Shown here: positions 17,745-28,019 of the stretch, in pieces | Numbering within the stretch: the stretch's first letter is position 1 | Layout: the number at the start of each line of letters is the position of its first letter | Source of the DNA: Vreelandella glaciei | Lineage (GTDB): Bacteria; Pseudomonadota; Gammaproteobacteria; Pseudomonadales; Halomonadaceae | Assembly: GCF_013415125.1 (NCBI RefSeq) | Contig: NZ_JACCDE010000031.1 | Coordinates: 1 to 64,000, forward strand | Length of the DNA stretch: 64,000 bases | Direction: 5' to 3' | Made by a program: the position numbers and the translations under genes | Notes under the pieces: generated by a model | The model's database searches: none | Told to the model about the DNA's origin: nothing | What the model saw: the letters and a program-made list of their open reading frames with translations, nothing else

Positions 17745-18071
17745 ATGGCAACACTCAACATTACCCCGGCTGCCGCACAACAGATTCGTCATGTGCTTGA
17801 TGAGCGTGGACAAGGCCTAGGCCTGCGCGTTTCGGTCAAGCCAAGCGGTTGCTCCGGCTACAGCTACGTACTTGATTTCGCCGACACCGTTAGCGAAGAA
17901 GAAGTCCATTTTCAAGAGCACGGCGCCAGTGTCTATGTGGCGCCCGATGCGGTCGAGATGCTCAACGGTAGCGAAGTGGATTATGTCAGCGAAGGCCTGA
18001 ACCGCTTTTTCCGCTTCAATAACCCTAACGTCAAAGATGAGTGCGGCTGTGGCGAAAGCTTTACGGTTTAG
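17745..18071 (+). CDS. iscA: A-type iron-sulfur carrier IscA
   Basis: A 108-residue A-type scaffold/carrier with the three conserved cysteines: one in KPSGCSGYSY (about 36) and two in the C-terminal CGCGESF. AAGGAG lies before ATG 17745. In complete isc operons iscU sits between iscS and iscA; here iscA follows iscS by 30 bp, and ndk rather than hscB/hscA/fdx comes next. It would deliver clusters made on another scaffold, presumably encoded elsewhere. Confidence 0.95.
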   Translation: MATLNITPAAAQQIRHVLDERGQGLGLRVSVKPSGCSGYSYVLDFADTVSEEEVHFQEHGASVYVAPDAVEMLNGSEVDYVSEGLNRFFRFNNPNVKDECGCGESFTV

Positions 18072-18147
18072 CCATTTAAGGACCGGTGCCATCACCGGTA
18101 TTCATCCTCTGGCTTAAGCGTTATAATCGCGCCCCTAGATACCCCAT

Positions 18148-18174
18148 CAAGCGCCGGGTAGCACCCGACGCTTG
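18148..18174 (+). other. Long hairpin between iscA and ndk
   Basis: CAAGCGCCGGGT and ACCCGACGCTTG form a 12-bp stem with one mismatch around AGC. No T-run follows, so it is not a clear terminator. A TATAAT (18122-18127) lies just before it, but no good -35 is seen. Confidence 0.45.
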
Positions 18175-18219
18175 TTAAAATGCTAGCTGCTTAACGCTCT
18201 TAGCCGAATTGTTTTCTGG

Positions 18220-18248
18220 GCCGCCCCGGCTTTCTGGGGCGGCAATTT
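18220..18248 (+). terminator. GC-rich hairpin in the ndk leader
   Basis: GCCGCCCC and GGGGCGGC enclose GGCTTTCT and are followed by AATTTT, 32 bp before the ndk start. It could terminate iscRSA transcription or act as an attenuator-like structure in the ndk leader. Confidence 0.5.
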
Positions 18249-18279
18249 TGCTTAGCCCCCATTTATGGAGACCATTTAT

Positions 18280-18705
18280 ATGGCTACTGAACGCACTCTT
18301 TCTATTATCAAGCCTGATGCCGTTGCTAAAAATGCGATCGGTGAAATCATCGCCCGCTTTGAAAAAGCCGGCCTGAACGTTGTTGCCGCGAAGATGGTTC
18401 ACCTCTCTGAAGAGAAGGCTGGCGGTTTCTACGCTGAGCATAAAGAGCGTCCTTTCTTTAAAGACCTGGTCGGTTTCATGACGTCTGGCCCGGTCGTTGT
18501 GCAAGTGCTTGAAGGCGAAGGCGCTATCGCCAAAAACCGCGATCTGATGGGGGCAACTAACCCCAAAGAAGCGGCACCCGGCACGATTCGCGCCGATTTT
18601 GCGGAAACAATCGATGCGAACGCTGTCCATGGTTCTGATTCTGCAGAAAGCGCTGAGCGCGAAATTAGTTACTTCTTTGGCAACGACGAAATCTGCCCGC
18701 GCTAA
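18280..18705 (+). CDS. ndk: Nucleoside diphosphate kinase
   Basis: 141 residues from ATG 18280 ([15 protein letters not shown]), preceded by GGAG; a start 15 bases earlier is less consistent with the family. The catalytic histidine is in NAVHGSDS (about residue 117), with [16 protein letters not shown] upstream. Ndk equilibrates nucleoside triphosphate pools. Located between iscA and rlmN as in many Pseudomonas relatives. Confidence 0.97.
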   Translation: MATERTLSIIKPDAVAKNAIGEIIARFEKAGLNVVAAKMVHLSEEKAGGFYAEHKERPFFKDLVGFMTSGPVVVQVLEGEGAIAKNRDLMGATNPKEAAPGTIRADFAETIDANAVHGSDSAESAEREISYFFGNDEICPR

Positions 18706-18794
18706 GCCTTTCTGGTAGCGCCGCCGTCTCAACGTCAGTTGCCGGCCATTTTGCGGGGGCCTCGCCCCCGCCCCTTTCTATAACGCTGACCGCC

Positions 18795-20009
18795 ATGACC
18801 ACCACTGTAGCCCAACATACGCCCGCCCCCCGTCTAGGTGCCGACAGCACTGAAGCCAATAGTTCAGACGCCGCCAGCACGCCTGCTGCCAAAGCGACGC
18901 CTGAGCGACACAATTTGCTCGGGATGTCCCGCGAGCAGATGGAAGACTTCTTTTTGTCGATTGGCGAAAAGAAATTCCGTGCTGCGCAGCTGATGAAGTG
19001 GATTCACCAGGAAGGCAGTGATGACTTTGCTGCCATGACGAATCTCTCCAAGCCGCTGCGTGAAAAACTGGCGCGGGTAGCTGAAATTCGTGGCCCAGCG
19101 GTGATCTACGAAGGCACCTCTAGCGATGGCACGCGTAAGTGGGTGCTTGAGGTAGAAGATGGCAGCTACGTCGAAACGGTGTTGATTCCGGCGGAAAACG
19201 GTAAACGCCGTACGCTGTGTGTCTCCTCCCAGGTGGGCTGTTCGCTGGATTGCAGTTTTTGCTCGACCGGCAAACAGGGATTTCAGCGCAATTTAACCGC
19301 CGCTGAAATTATCGGCCAGGTGTGGGTCGCCCAGCGTAGCGTTGGCCCGCGTCGCGATACGGCCAACCGCCCCGTCACCAATGTGGTAATGATGGGCATG
19401 GGCGAGCCCCTGCTCAACTTTGATAACGTCGTGCCCGCCATGAAGCTGATGCTGGATGACAACGGCTATGGCCTGTCCAAGCGCCGCGTGACGCTGTCGA
19501 CCTCGGGTGTGGTGCCGATGATCGACAAGCTTGGCGATGAAATGGACGTCAGCTTGGCGATTTCGCTGCACGCCTCCACTGACGAGTTGCGCAATACCTT
19601 AGTGCCCATCAACCGCAAATATAATATTCGTGCGCTGCTGGATGCGTGCCACCGCTACCTTGCCAAGTGCCCGGACAATCGTCAGGTCACGATCGAATAT
19701 ACGCTGATCAAAGACATCAACGATCAGCAGGAACACGCCGAGCAGCTCGCGGCACTGCTAAAAGAGCTGCCGTGCAAGATCAATTTGATCCCGTTTAATC
19801 CGTTCCCCAACTCAGGGTACGAAAAACCATCGCGCAATCAAGTCATGCGTTTTCAGCAGTGGTTGTACGATTTGAATTACAACGCCACGGTCAGAACGAC
19901 CCGCGGTGAAGATATCGACGCCGCCTGTGGCCAACTCGTTGGTCGCGTGAAAGACCGTACCAAACGCAGCGAACGCTATATTCAATCGGTACAGCTTGAT
20001 GCGGACTAA
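18795..20009 (+). CDS. rlmN: Dual-specificity 23S rRNA/tRNA adenine-C2 methyltransferase RlmN
   Basis: Radical-SAM methyltransferase acting on A2503 of 23S rRNA and A37 of tRNAs. The cluster motif CSLDCSFC (C-x3-C-x2-C) lies near residue 150; other blocks include GMGEPLLN and [16 protein letters not shown]. The 404-residue protein has a roughly 40-residue Thr/Ala/Ser-rich N-terminal stretch before the usual family start ([13 protein letters not shown]). A later start is not obvious, so this extension may be real. It is 89 bp after ndk. Confidence 0.95.
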   Translation: MTTTVAQHTPAPRLGADSTEANSSDAASTPAAKATPERHNLLGMSREQMEDFFLSIGEKKFRAAQLMKWIHQEGSDDFAAMTNLSKPLREKLARVAEIRGPAVIYEGTSSDGTRKWVLEVEDGSYVETVLIPAENGKRRTLCVSSQVGCSLDCSFCSTGKQGFQRNLTAAEIIGQVWVAQRSVGPRRDTANRPVTNVVMMGMGEPLLNFDNVVPAMKLMLDDNGYGLSKRRVTLSTSGVVPMIDKLGDEMDVSLAISLHASTDELRNTLVPINRKYNIRALLDACHRYLAKCPDNRQVTIEYTLIKDINDQQEHAEQLAALLKELPCKINLIPFNPFPNSGYEKPSRNQVMRFQQWLYDLNYNATVRTTRGEDIDAACGQLVGRVKDRTKRSERYIQSVQLDAD

Positions 20010-20151
20010 GGGGTGGAGTGTAGAAAACCGGGCTTATCTTGACTTCCGCTTGGCACGGCGCTTTGATGGTCACGGTTTTTATTTAGATTAGCACTGCTGT
20101 TTGTATGTATTGCCTTACTCGCAGTTGGACGTTCACAACAAGAGGATTTAC

Positions 20152-20886
20152 ATGATCGCTCACCGCAGGCGTCAACACCCATCACGGGTGCCCATGCTCA
20201 CCGTGCTTATCGGGAGTTTGTGGCTAGCCGGCTGTGCCTCGTCCAACAACCTTACAGCGCAAGCCAACCCCGCGGCGGCAGAAGCCTATACCCAGCTTGG
20301 CGTCGCCTATTTAGAGCGCGATAATCTTCCCCGCGCTCTCAACGCATTGGATCGGGCGCTTGAAATTGCCCCACGCCATGCAGAAGCGCTGCAAGCATTG
20401 GCACTGGTTTACCAGCGCCAGGGTGAAAGCGCACTTGCCAACGACTATTTTCAACAGGCGGTGAACGCCGAACCTGACTTCACCCGCGCCCGTAACAACT
20501 ATGCGGCATTCTTGTACGGTCAGGGCCAGTTCAATGCCGCCTGTGAGCAGTTAGAAACCGCATCACAGGATGCCCAGTACGCCAACCGTGCCCAGCTATT
20601 TACTAATTTAGGGCAGTGTTACCTGGCGCTGGAAGAATTTGACAAGGCGCGCGCTCGATTGGAGCGCGCGCAGAGTATTGATCCGCGTAATTCACGCGGC
20701 TATTTAATGTTAGCTGAACTCGAATATTCGCAGGGCCATTACACTCAGGCCTGGGCGCCGCTGCAAACCTATTTACAGCTCGCCGAGCCCGACCAAGCAG
20801 CGCTAAGCATGGCGGTTGATATCGCCCACGCACGCGGCGAGCATGATGTTGCCGCCGAATACCAGCGCTTGCTAGGCAACGACTGA
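20152..20886 (+). CDS. pilW: Type IV pilus biogenesis/stability lipoprotein PilW (PilF)
   Basis: The start at 20152 (MIAHRRRQHPSR) follows AAGAGGA and gives a 244-residue lipoprotein with lipobox WLAGC (cleavage before Cys near 25). Six TPR-like repeats follow (AYTQLGVAYLERDNLPRAL, EALQALALVYQRQGE and so on). PilF/PilW assists secretin assembly of type IV pili at the outer membrane. It lies between rlmN and rodZ, its normal position. A start 51 bp upstream is rejected because it would bury the signal peptide. Confidence 0.9.
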   Translation: MIAHRRRQHPSRVPMLTVLIGSLWLAGCASSNNLTAQANPAAAEAYTQLGVAYLERDNLPRALNALDRALEIAPRHAEALQALALVYQRQGESALANDYFQQAVNAEPDFTRARNNYAAFLYGQGQFNAACEQLETASQDAQYANRAQLFTNLGQCYLALEEFDKARARLERAQSIDPRNSRGYLMLAELEYSQGHYTQAWAPLQTYLQLAEPDQAALSMAVDIAHARGEHDVAAEYQRLLGND

Positions 20887-20932
20887 CTGATTGACGCCCT
20901 GATCACCGCTTATTAATGAAGGATGCTCAGCC

Positions 20933-21997
20933 ATGAGCGATACACAGTCACAAGAAAACATTATCGATAGTCCTCACACTACTGGTAGCGCCTCGCCTGG
21001 CGAACTTCTTGCTCGCCAACGCGAACAGCTCGGCATTCCACTCACCGATGCGGCCCGGGCGCTGAATCTGCGCCCCGCAGTCGTGGAAGGGCTTGAGCAG
21101 GATGATTACCAGGAAATCCCCGTCGCCGCTTATCGGCGCGGCTATCTGCGCTCTTACGCCAAATACCTGGGAATGGATGACCGGCTGGTGCTTGAAGCGT
21201 ATCAAGCCCGTAGTGGCGTTACCGACACCGAACACAAAGTGACGCCGGTCTCCACCGCCAGACCGCCCTCTCGCATTGGCGCCTGGCTATTTAAGCTGGT
21301 TACTTTACTAGTAATCGCCGGCCTTATCGCCGTGACCGTGATGTGGTGGCAAAGCCGAGGCGGCAACGAGCCGCCGGGCTTTGGCTCAACCTCCACGGAA
21401 GAAACCGCCAACGCCACGGCGGAGCCAGCTAATGAGCCAGCTGAAGCAGAAAACTCCACAGCTGGCTCAAGCTTCACCAGTGGCGATGAGAGCGCGACGC
21501 TGCCGAGCAATGCTACCAACGTGTCGCCTTCGTCGTCAGTTACCCAGGATCAAGCCCCCAGCGCGCAGGATGACGCTGACGCCGTTGCGGGTCTTAACGA
21601 CTCAATCCTGGATAGCGATAGCGGCACGTCCAGCACTGCCGCAGAAAGCGATGAACCGAACAGCGCTGAGCAGAATGACAGTGAACAGCTCGCTACCGAA
21701 CAAGAGAGTAACGCTGACAGCGAGCAAACCGCCGCTGCAGAGCCAGCCACCAATGCCAATGTGCTTGAGCTGACGTTTAACGAGCAGTCGTGGACTGAAA
21801 TTTTTGATGCCACCAACCAGCGCGTTTTCGTTGGCCTACAAACGCCCGGCACCTCGACAAGCGTCGAAGGTGAACCCCCTTTTCGTTTAACCGTGGGTAA
21901 TGCCACCGGCGTTGAACTGCGCTACCAAGGCGAGGTAGTTGACCTTCCCGCCCGCGCAGGCGCCAACAATGTTGCCCGATTCACCTTGGGAGAGTGA
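20933..21997 (+). CDS. rodZ: Cytoskeletal protein RodZ
   Basis: RodZ links MreB to the cell-wall elongation machinery. The 354-residue protein has an N-terminal helix-turn-helix (about residues 23-90: [20 protein letters not shown]), a basic juxtamembrane segment, one transmembrane helix (about 120-141), a long Ser/Thr/Glu/Ala/Asn-rich periplasmic linker (about 145-285) and a C-terminal DUF4115-type beta domain ([14 protein letters not shown] onward). Good ribosome binding site GAAGGA. It overlaps or abuts ispG. Confidence 0.93.
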   Translation: MSDTQSQENIIDSPHTTGSASPGELLARQREQLGIPLTDAARALNLRPAVVEGLEQDDYQEIPVAAYRRGYLRSYAKYLGMDDRLVLEAYQARSGVTDTEHKVTPVSTARPPSRIGAWLFKLVTLLVIAGLIAVTVMWWQSRGGNEPPGFGSTSTEETANATAEPANEPAEAENSTAGSSFTSGDESATLPSNATNVSPSSSVTQDQAPSAQDDADAVAGLNDSILDSDSGTSSTAAESDEPNSAEQNDSEQLATEQESNADSEQTAAAEPATNANVLELTFNEQSWTEIFDATNQRVFVGLQTPGTSTSVEGEPPFRLTVGNATGVELRYQGEVVDLPARAGANNVARFTLGE

Positions 21998-22005
21998 CCC
22001 GTCCT

Positions 22006-23121
22006 ATGCACGCCCCTTCTCCGATAAAACGCCGCCATTCCCGTCAGATTCAGGTTGGAAATGTAGCCGTGGGCGGTGATGCGCCCATTGCCGTACAAAG
22101 CATGACCAACACCAACACCCTGGACGTGGCCGCGACCGTAGCGCAAATTCAGCAGCTGGAAAAAGCCGGCGCAGATATCGTGCGCGTCTCCGTACCTGAT
22201 ATGGACGCCGCCGAAACCTTTGGCCAGATCAAAAAGTTGGTCAATGTCCCGCTGGTTGCCGACATCCATTTTGATTACAAAATTGCCCTGCGCGTTGCCG
22301 AGCTAGGCGTCGACTGCCTGCGCATCAACCCAGGCAATATCGGCCGCGAAGACCGCGTACGCGCAGTGGTAAGTGCGGCCCGTGACCATGGGATTCCGAT
22401 TCGCATCGGCGTCAACGCCGGCTCGCTTGAAAAAGACCTGCAAAAGAAGTACGGCGAGCCAACGCCTGCCGCGCTGGTGGAATCCGCCATGCGCCATATC
22501 GACTACCTTGATCGCCTCGATTTCCAAGAATTCAAGGTCAGCGTAAAAGCCTCAGACGTGTTTATGGCAGTCGCCGCCTACCGCGATCTTGCCGAGCGCA
22601 TTGAACAGCCGCTGCACCTGGGCATTACCGAAGCCGGTGGACTGCGTTCAGGCACGGTGAAATCATCGATTGGCCTGGGCATGCTGCTGATGGACGGTAT
22701 CGGCGACACGATCCGTGTATCGCTGGCCGCTGATCCGGTGGAAGAGATTAAAGTCGGCTTCGATATGCTGCGAAGCCTCAAGCTGCGCTCTAAAGGGATT
22801 AACTTTATTGCCTGTCCCAGCTGCTCACGCCAGAACTTTGACGTCATCAGCACTATGAACCAGCTCGAAGAGCGGTTAGAAGACGTGATGACGCCGCTGA
22901 ACGTCTCGGTAATTGGCTGCGTGGTCAATGGCCCCGGCGAAGCCAAAGAGACCGATATCGGCCTAACCGGCGGCAGCCCCGCCAACCTGGTCTATATCGA
23001 TGGTAAACCGGCCAGCAAGCTACGTAACGACCACTTGGTCGACGACCTGGAGCAGCTGATTCGTGAGAAAGTGCGCGAAAAACAGCAGCAGCAAGACGCT
23101 ATGATTGCCCGCAGCGTTTAA
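22006..23121 (+). CDS. ispG: 4-hydroxy-3-methylbut-2-enyl diphosphate synthase IspG
   Basis: The penultimate enzyme of the MEP isoprenoid pathway, a [4Fe-4S] protein. ATG 22006 ([19 protein letters not shown]) matches the family N-terminus better than the GTG at 21994 that overlaps the rodZ stop. Visible: [39 protein letters not shown], and the cluster ligands in CPSCSRQ and [10 protein letters not shown]. 371 residues. Depends on Fe-S assembly, which is of interest given the reduced isc cluster nearby. Confidence 0.97.
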   Translation: MHAPSPIKRRHSRQIQVGNVAVGGDAPIAVQSMTNTNTLDVAATVAQIQQLEKAGADIVRVSVPDMDAAETFGQIKKLVNVPLVADIHFDYKIALRVAELGVDCLRINPGNIGREDRVRAVVSAARDHGIPIRIGVNAGSLEKDLQKKYGEPTPAALVESAMRHIDYLDRLDFQEFKVSVKASDVFMAVAAYRDLAERIEQPLHLGITEAGGLRSGTVKSSIGLGMLLMDGIGDTIRVSLAADPVEEIKVGFDMLRSLKLRSKGINFIACPSCSRQNFDVISTMNQLEERLEDVMTPLNVSVIGCVVNGPGEAKETDIGLTGGSPANLVYIDGKPASKLRNDHLVDDLEQLIREKVREKQQQQDAMIARSV

Positions 23122-23182
23122 CCGCTGGGGTTAGCTGCCAGCCTGGGCAACCAGCGCTAAATGGCAGAATAAGGAGTTTTCA

Positions 23183-24484
23183 TTGAGCAAGTCCGCCGTT
23201 AAAAAGATTCAAGCCATCCGTGGTATGAACGACTTATTACCCAGCGACAGCCCGCGCTGGCAGTTTTTTGAAGCCAAAGTACGCCAGCTCATGCTGCGCT
23301 ACGGCTTCAACGAAATTCGCACGCCGATTGTTGAACAAACCGCGCTATTTGCCCGCTCTATTGGCGAAGTGACCGATATCGTCGAAAAAGAGATGTACAC
23401 CTTCGACGATCGTAACAGCGAAAGTTTGACGCTGCGCCCTGAGGGCACCGCCAGCTGCGTGCGTGCGGCAATGGAACACGGCCTGCTGTACAACCAAACC
23501 CAGCGGTTGTGGTATCAGGGCCCCATGTTCCGTTACGAGCGCCCGCAAAAGGGCCGCTACCGCCAGTTTCATCAAATTGGTGTCGAGGCCTTCGGTTTTG
23601 ATGGCCCGGATATCGACGCTGAGGTGATTCTGCTTTCAGCGCGGCTTTGGAAAGAGCTGGGGCTAATGGAGCACGTTACCCTTGAGCTTAATTCGTTGGG
23701 CTCATCTGAGGCGCGTGCGGCCTATCGCGACACGCTGGTGGCTTATTTTGAGCAGCATCATGATGTGCTTGATGAAGACTCCAAACGCCGCCTAACCAGC
23801 AACCCGCTGCGTATTCTCGATTCCAAGAATCCGGCCATGGTCGAGATGCTGGATGCCGCGCCGCAGTTGATGGATCACCTGGATGTGGAATCCCGCGAAC
23901 ACTTCGAGCAGCTCACCAAGATGCTTGAAGCGGCAGGTATAGATTATGTGATCAACCCCCGCCTAGTGCGTGGGCTCGACTACTACTGCCGCACCGTGTT
24001 CGAGTGGACCACTACCGCACTGGGCAGCCAAGGCACTGTTTGCGCAGGCGGCCGCTACGACGGCTTGGTCGAGCAGCTGGGCGGCAAGCCTACCCCGGCG
24101 GTGGGCTTTGCCATGGGCATTGAGCGGTTGATTCTGCTGCTCGACACCCTGGAATTGATTCCTGCAGACGCACTTGGCGGCTGCGATGTCTATTTGCTAC
24201 CCATGGATGATAGCGCCACCACGGCGGCTATCACCGTGGCTGAGCAGCTACGTAGCGAGCTACCGGAGCTGCGTTTGCAGCTTCACTGTGGCGGCGGCAG
24301 TTTCAAAAGCCGGATTAAAAAAGCCGATAAAAGCAATGCCTCATTGGCAATTCTGCTCGGCGAAGATGAAATCGCCAAGCAGTCGGCGACAGTCAAGTTT
24401 CTGCGCGATGACCGTGAACAGCAAAGTGTCTCCCAAGCAGTATTAGGCCGCACGCTGCGCGAGCTTATAACGGCTAACGCATAA
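23183..24484 (+). CDS. hisS: Histidine-tRNA ligase
   Basis: Class II aminoacyl-tRNA synthetase of 433 residues. The start is TTG 23183, supported by AAGGAG eight bases upstream. Class II motifs visible: [13 protein letters not shown] (motif 1), [17 protein letters not shown] (motif 2), [12 protein letters not shown] and GFAMGIERL (motif 3), then the anticodon-binding domain from about residue 335. Located between ispG and yfgM, its normal neighbours. Confidence 0.97.
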   Translation: MSKSAVKKIQAIRGMNDLLPSDSPRWQFFEAKVRQLMLRYGFNEIRTPIVEQTALFARSIGEVTDIVEKEMYTFDDRNSESLTLRPEGTASCVRAAMEHGLLYNQTQRLWYQGPMFRYERPQKGRYRQFHQIGVEAFGFDGPDIDAEVILLSARLWKELGLMEHVTLELNSLGSSEARAAYRDTLVAYFEQHHDVLDEDSKRRLTSNPLRILDSKNPAMVEMLDAAPQLMDHLDVESREHFEQLTKMLEAAGIDYVINPRLVRGLDYYCRTVFEWTTTALGSQGTVCAGGRYDGLVEQLGGKPTPAVGFAMGIERLILLLDTLELIPADALGGCDVYLLPMDDSATTAAITVAEQLRSELPELRLQLHCGGGSFKSRIKKADKSNASLAILLGEDEIAKQSATVKFLRDDREQQSVSQAVLGRTLRELITANA

Positions 24485-24559
24485 TACACCCTATAGGTTA
24501 GCCGCCTGCTCACATGCGACGGTCTAAACATACGAATTTAGAAGAATAGGAGCCCGCCC

Positions 24560-25216
24560 GTGGTGGAGCTGAGAAGCGAAGAAGAGCAGCTAGACGCTGT
24601 TAAGCGCTGGTGGAAAGAGAACGGCATGTCGTTGATTGCAGGCGCTGTCCTGGCGGCGGCGGGGGTATTCGGCTGGAATGCTTGGCAGAACTATCAGCAG
24701 GGTCAGTCAGAAGCCGCCTCCATGCGCTACCAGCAGTTGGTCAACATGACCGCTGGTAACGAGCTTGAAGACGACCAACTGGCAAGCGCGCGAGAAATGG
24801 TCGTCGAACTGACCGACGAGCATGGCGACACGCTCTATGCTGAACTCGCCCTGCTGCTTGATGCTCGTCTGGCGGTACAGCAAGGCGACCTGGAAGGTGC
24901 GCGTACCGCGCTTGAAAGCGCTGCCGAATCATCGCGGCGCTACGTGCAGAGCCTGGCGTGGCTGCGCCTAGCGCGGGTTGAGCTTGCCGACGGCAATCCC
25001 ACTCAGGCGCATGCATTGCTGGACGAGCCGATCAGCGACGCCCTGGCGGCCCAACGAGCGAACGTGCGGGGCGATGCCTTTGCTGCTCAAGGCGACACTG
25101 ACGCGGCCCGTGATGCCTGGGAGACCGCGATGGAAGTGTCACAAACCCAAGACCAGCCGCTTTACGGCGTACAGTTCAAGCTTGACGATCTCGGCGCTGA
25201 GGAGGCGACACAATGA
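24560..25216 (+). CDS. yfgM: YfgM-family ancillary SecYEG translocon protein
   Basis: 218 residues, GTG start preceded by AGGAG. A short cytoplasmic N-terminus (EEEQLDAVKRWWKENG) is followed by one membrane helix (about 22-41) and a periplasmic TPR-like helical domain. YfgM is thought to hand secreted proteins to periplasmic chaperones. It overlaps bamB by 4 bp and follows hisS, the standard hisS-yfgM-bamB-der order. Confidence 0.9.
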   Translation: MVELRSEEEQLDAVKRWWKENGMSLIAGAVLAAAGVFGWNAWQNYQQGQSEAASMRYQQLVNMTAGNELEDDQLASAREMVVELTDEHGDTLYAELALLLDARLAVQQGDLEGARTALESAAESSRRYVQSLAWLRLARVELADGNPTQAHALLDEPISDALAAQRANVRGDAFAAQGDTDAARDAWETAMEVSQTQDQPLYGVQFKLDDLGAEEATQ

Positions 25217-26397
25217 CTATTAGCACTGTAATTAATTGGGGTATTTCCAAACAGCTGGTACGGGTAAGCGTGGGTGCACTGACGCTGGCACTGTTGGCCG
25301 GTTGCGCCAGCAAAGGTGAGCCAGCCTACACTCCCAAAGAGTTGCGCAGTTTCGACGAGACCTCTTCGCTAGACACCCAGTGGCGCCGCAACGTTGGTAG
25401 CGGCCTGGGTCGTCAGCGTTACCCCATTGCTCCGGACCGTGAAGGCGACAGCGTTTTTGCAGCAGACGCTGAAGGCGTGGTCATGGCAATGAATGCCAAT
25501 AGCGGTGCGGTTGAGTGGGAAATTGACCTCGACACCACTATTTCTAGCGCCCTCACCGCGATTGCCGGCCAAGTTTATCTGGCGACCGGTAACGGCGAAG
25601 TGATCGCACTGGACCAAGGCGATGGCAGCGAAAGCTGGCGTTCGCGGGTCTCTAGCGAAGTCCTTGCCGCTCCGCAAGCTAACCAGCAACTGCTGGTCGT
25701 GCAAAGCGTTGATGGACAGGTCACCGCCTTAGATCGCGCAACTGGTGCAGAGCGCTGGGTATACACCAGCTCACAGCCATCACTCACCCTGCGCGGAACA
25801 GGCACGCCGATGGTCATCGACCCGGTGAGCTTCGTTGGCTTGGCCAACGGCCGCTTGGCCACACTGGATAACCGCAGCGGCCAACCGCTATGGGACATGC
25901 AGATTGCCACACCACGTGGTCGTAGCGAAGTAGAGCGCCTGGTTGACCTTTCCGGCCAACCGATTATCAGCCCCGATGGCCGCCTGTTCGTGACCAGCTA
26001 CAATGGTCGTGTCGTCGCTCTAGAAGCCACCCAAGGCGATGTGCTTTGGGAAGCGGATCTATCCAGCCGCCATACGCCGATTCTAGTCGGTGACTTCCTG
26101 TTTGTGGTCACCGATGACAGCCAAGTGGTGGCGCTAGATTCTAACAGTGGCCGCGAAGTTTGGCGCAATGACGACTTAGAAGATCGTTGGCTGACCGCCC
26201 CGGCCTTCGCCGGCGGCCGCTTGGTCTTCGGTGATTTTGAAGGATATGTTCACCTGATCGACGCCCGTGAAGGCAATATTGTAGGACGCACTCGCGTGCA
26301 CAGCTCGGGCATTAGCGTTCGCCCGGTCACTGAAGGCAGCACCATTCATGTCCAGGCCAACAATGGTCGCCTGGAAACCCTGGAAGTAACTCCATGA
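25213..26397 (+). CDS. bamB: Outer-membrane protein assembly factor BamB
   Basis: A lipoprotein of the beta-barrel assembly machine. 394 residues with lipobox LLAGC (Cys near 31) and an eight-bladed beta-propeller made of PQQ-type repeats (for example [62 protein letters not shown]). Overlaps yfgM upstream and der downstream by 4 bp each, indicating translational coupling. Confidence 0.95.
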   Translation: MTISTVINWGISKQLVRVSVGALTLALLAGCASKGEPAYTPKELRSFDETSSLDTQWRRNVGSGLGRQRYPIAPDREGDSVFAADAEGVVMAMNANSGAVEWEIDLDTTISSALTAIAGQVYLATGNGEVIALDQGDGSESWRSRVSSEVLAAPQANQQLLVVQSVDGQVTALDRATGAERWVYTSSQPSLTLRGTGTPMVIDPVSFVGLANGRLATLDNRSGQPLWDMQIATPRGRSEVERLVDLSGQPIISPDGRLFVTSYNGRVVALEATQGDVLWEADLSSRHTPILVGDFLFVVTDDSQVVALDSNSGREVWRNDDLEDRWLTAPAFAGGRLVFGDFEGYVHLIDAREGNIVGRTRVHSSGISVRPVTEGSTIHVQANNGRLETLEVTP

Positions 26398-27797
26398 CAC
26401 CCGTCATTGCTTTAGTCGGTCGCCCCAATGTGGGCAAATCGACGCTGTTTAACCGCCTAACGCGCTCGCGTGATGCACTGGTGGCCGACTTTCCTGGCCT
26501 CACCCGCGATCGTAAGTACGGCAATGGCATGCTGGGCGATAAGGTCTATACCGTGATTGATACCGGTGGTATCAGCGGTGACGAAGAAGGCATCGATGCC
26601 GCCATGGCAGAGCAGTCACTTGCTGCCATTGATGAAGCCGATATTGTGCTGTTTATGGTCGACGCGCGCGCCGGCCTTATCGCCGCGGATCAGGCGATTG
26701 CCAACCACCTGCGGGTCAATCAGAAAAAAACCTGGCTGGTGGTGAATAAAACCGATGGGCTGGAAGAGCATTCGGCCATGGGCGACTTCTGGTCGCTCGG
26801 CCTCGGCGATCCCTGGCCGATTGCTGCCGCCCACGGGCGCAACGTTTCCACCCTGATCGATGTGGTACTCGAACCCTTTCCGGAGCGTGACGCCAGCATT
26901 CCTGCCGACACCGGCAGCAAAGGCGTTCGCATCGGCGTGATAGGCCGCCCCAACGTGGGCAAATCGACCCTGGTCAATCGCCTGCTGGGCGAAGATCGGG
27001 TCGTCGTGTTTGATGAAGCGGGCACCACCCGCGATGCCATCGAGATCCCCTTCGAGCGTCGCGGCAAGCCCTATGTACTGATTGACACCGCGGGTATTCG
27101 GCGGCGCAAGAACGTGCGCGAAATCGCCGAGAAATTTTCCATCATCAAGACCCTGGATGCGATCAAAGAGTCCCATGTGGTAATCATGGTACTGGATGGC
27201 TCCAGCGGCCTGGTGGAGCAGGACTTGCACCTGCTCGACTACGTATTGACCACCGGTCGTGCGCTGGTATTGGCGGTGAATAAGTGGGACGGCCTGGAGA
27301 CCGAAGCCAAGGATAAAATGCGCACTGAAGTGAAGCGCCGCCTGGGCTTTGCGGATTATGCCGAACTGCACTTTATCTCTGCCCTGCACGGCACGGCGGT
27401 GGGGGATCTCTACCCCTCGATTGATCGCGCCTTTGACGCCGCTAACGCCCACTGGTCGACCAACCGCCTCACCACCCTGCTACAGGACGCGGTCAGCCAA
27501 AACCCACCGCCGATGGTACATGGACGACGTATCAAGCTGCGTATGGCTCACCAGGGCGGCAGCAATCCGCCGATTATCGTCGTCCACGGCAACCAAACCG
27601 AGTCGCTCCCCGAAGCCTACCGTCGCTATTTGACCAACACCTTCCGCAAGGTGCTCAAGGTGCGCGGCACGCCGATTCGCTTTGAGTTTCGCTCGGGCAG
27701 TAACCCGTTCGATGAAATGGCGGGCGCCAGCGACAAAGAGAAGGCTAAAAAGCGCGAGCTTAACCGCACCAAAGAGGCGCGCAAAAGCCGTCGCTAA
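26394..27797 (+). CDS. der: Ribosome-assembly GTPase Der (EngA)
   Basis: Tandem GTPase required for 50S subunit maturation. 467 residues with two G domains: [14 protein letters not shown] near residue 8 and [15 protein letters not shown] near 185, each with DTGG/DTAG G3 motifs ([19 protein letters not shown]) and NKTD / NKWD G4 motifs. A KH-like C-terminal domain and a basic tail ([16 protein letters not shown]) follow. Ends the rodZ-der run at a terminator. Confidence 0.97.
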   Translation: MTPVIALVGRPNVGKSTLFNRLTRSRDALVADFPGLTRDRKYGNGMLGDKVYTVIDTGGISGDEEGIDAAMAEQSLAAIDEADIVLFMVDARAGLIAADQAIANHLRVNQKKTWLVVNKTDGLEEHSAMGDFWSLGLGDPWPIAAAHGRNVSTLIDVVLEPFPERDASIPADTGSKGVRIGVIGRPNVGKSTLVNRLLGEDRVVVFDEAGTTRDAIEIPFERRGKPYVLIDTAGIRRRKNVREIAEKFSIIKTLDAIKESHVVIMVLDGSSGLVEQDLHLLDYVLTTGRALVLAVNKWDGLETEAKDKMRTEVKRRLGFADYAELHFISALHGTAVGDLYPSIDRAFDAANAHWSTNRLTTLLQDAVSQNPPPMVHGRRIKLRMAHQGGSNPPIIVVHGNQTESLPEAYRRYLTNTFRKVLKVRGTPIRFEFRSGSNPFDEMAGASDKEKAKKRELNRTKEARKSRR

Positions 27798-27823
27798 TCG
27801 CTTTATTAGCTGCTATTTGAATT

Positions 27824-27854
27824 CGCCCGTTTGCACCGACAAGCGGGCGTTTTT
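27824..27854 (+). terminator. Terminator after der
   Basis: CGCCCGTTTG pairs with CAAGCGGGCG (one mismatch) around CACCGA and is followed by TTTTT, 27 bp after the der stop. Confidence 0.85.
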
Positions 27855-27894
27855 GCTTCTAGCCTTCAATAGGCGCCTGAACACGCAAATTGTC

Positions 27895-27923
27895 TTGACA
27901 GAAAATGGCTTCAGCCCTCAAAT
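27895..27923 (+). promoter_or_regulatory. Candidate promoter of the lipoprotein gene at 28020
   Basis: A perfect TTGACA is followed after 17 bases by TCAAAT (four of six matches to TATAAT). It lies between the der terminator and the next gene, about 100 bp before its start codon. Confidence 0.4.
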
Positions 27924-28019
27924 AGCCGCGCTTGTTAGCCCGAACCTAGTAAGTTTGCATCAGCACCTTACACTTGACGCCATTACCCCACTATTTACGC
28001 CCTACTTAAGGGGAGTCTT

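Noticed and set aside
26616..27452. A 278-residue minus-strand open frame inside der
   Set aside because: It lies wholly antisense to an intact, highly conserved GTPase gene and its translation shows no domain; high GC third positions keep it open by chance.
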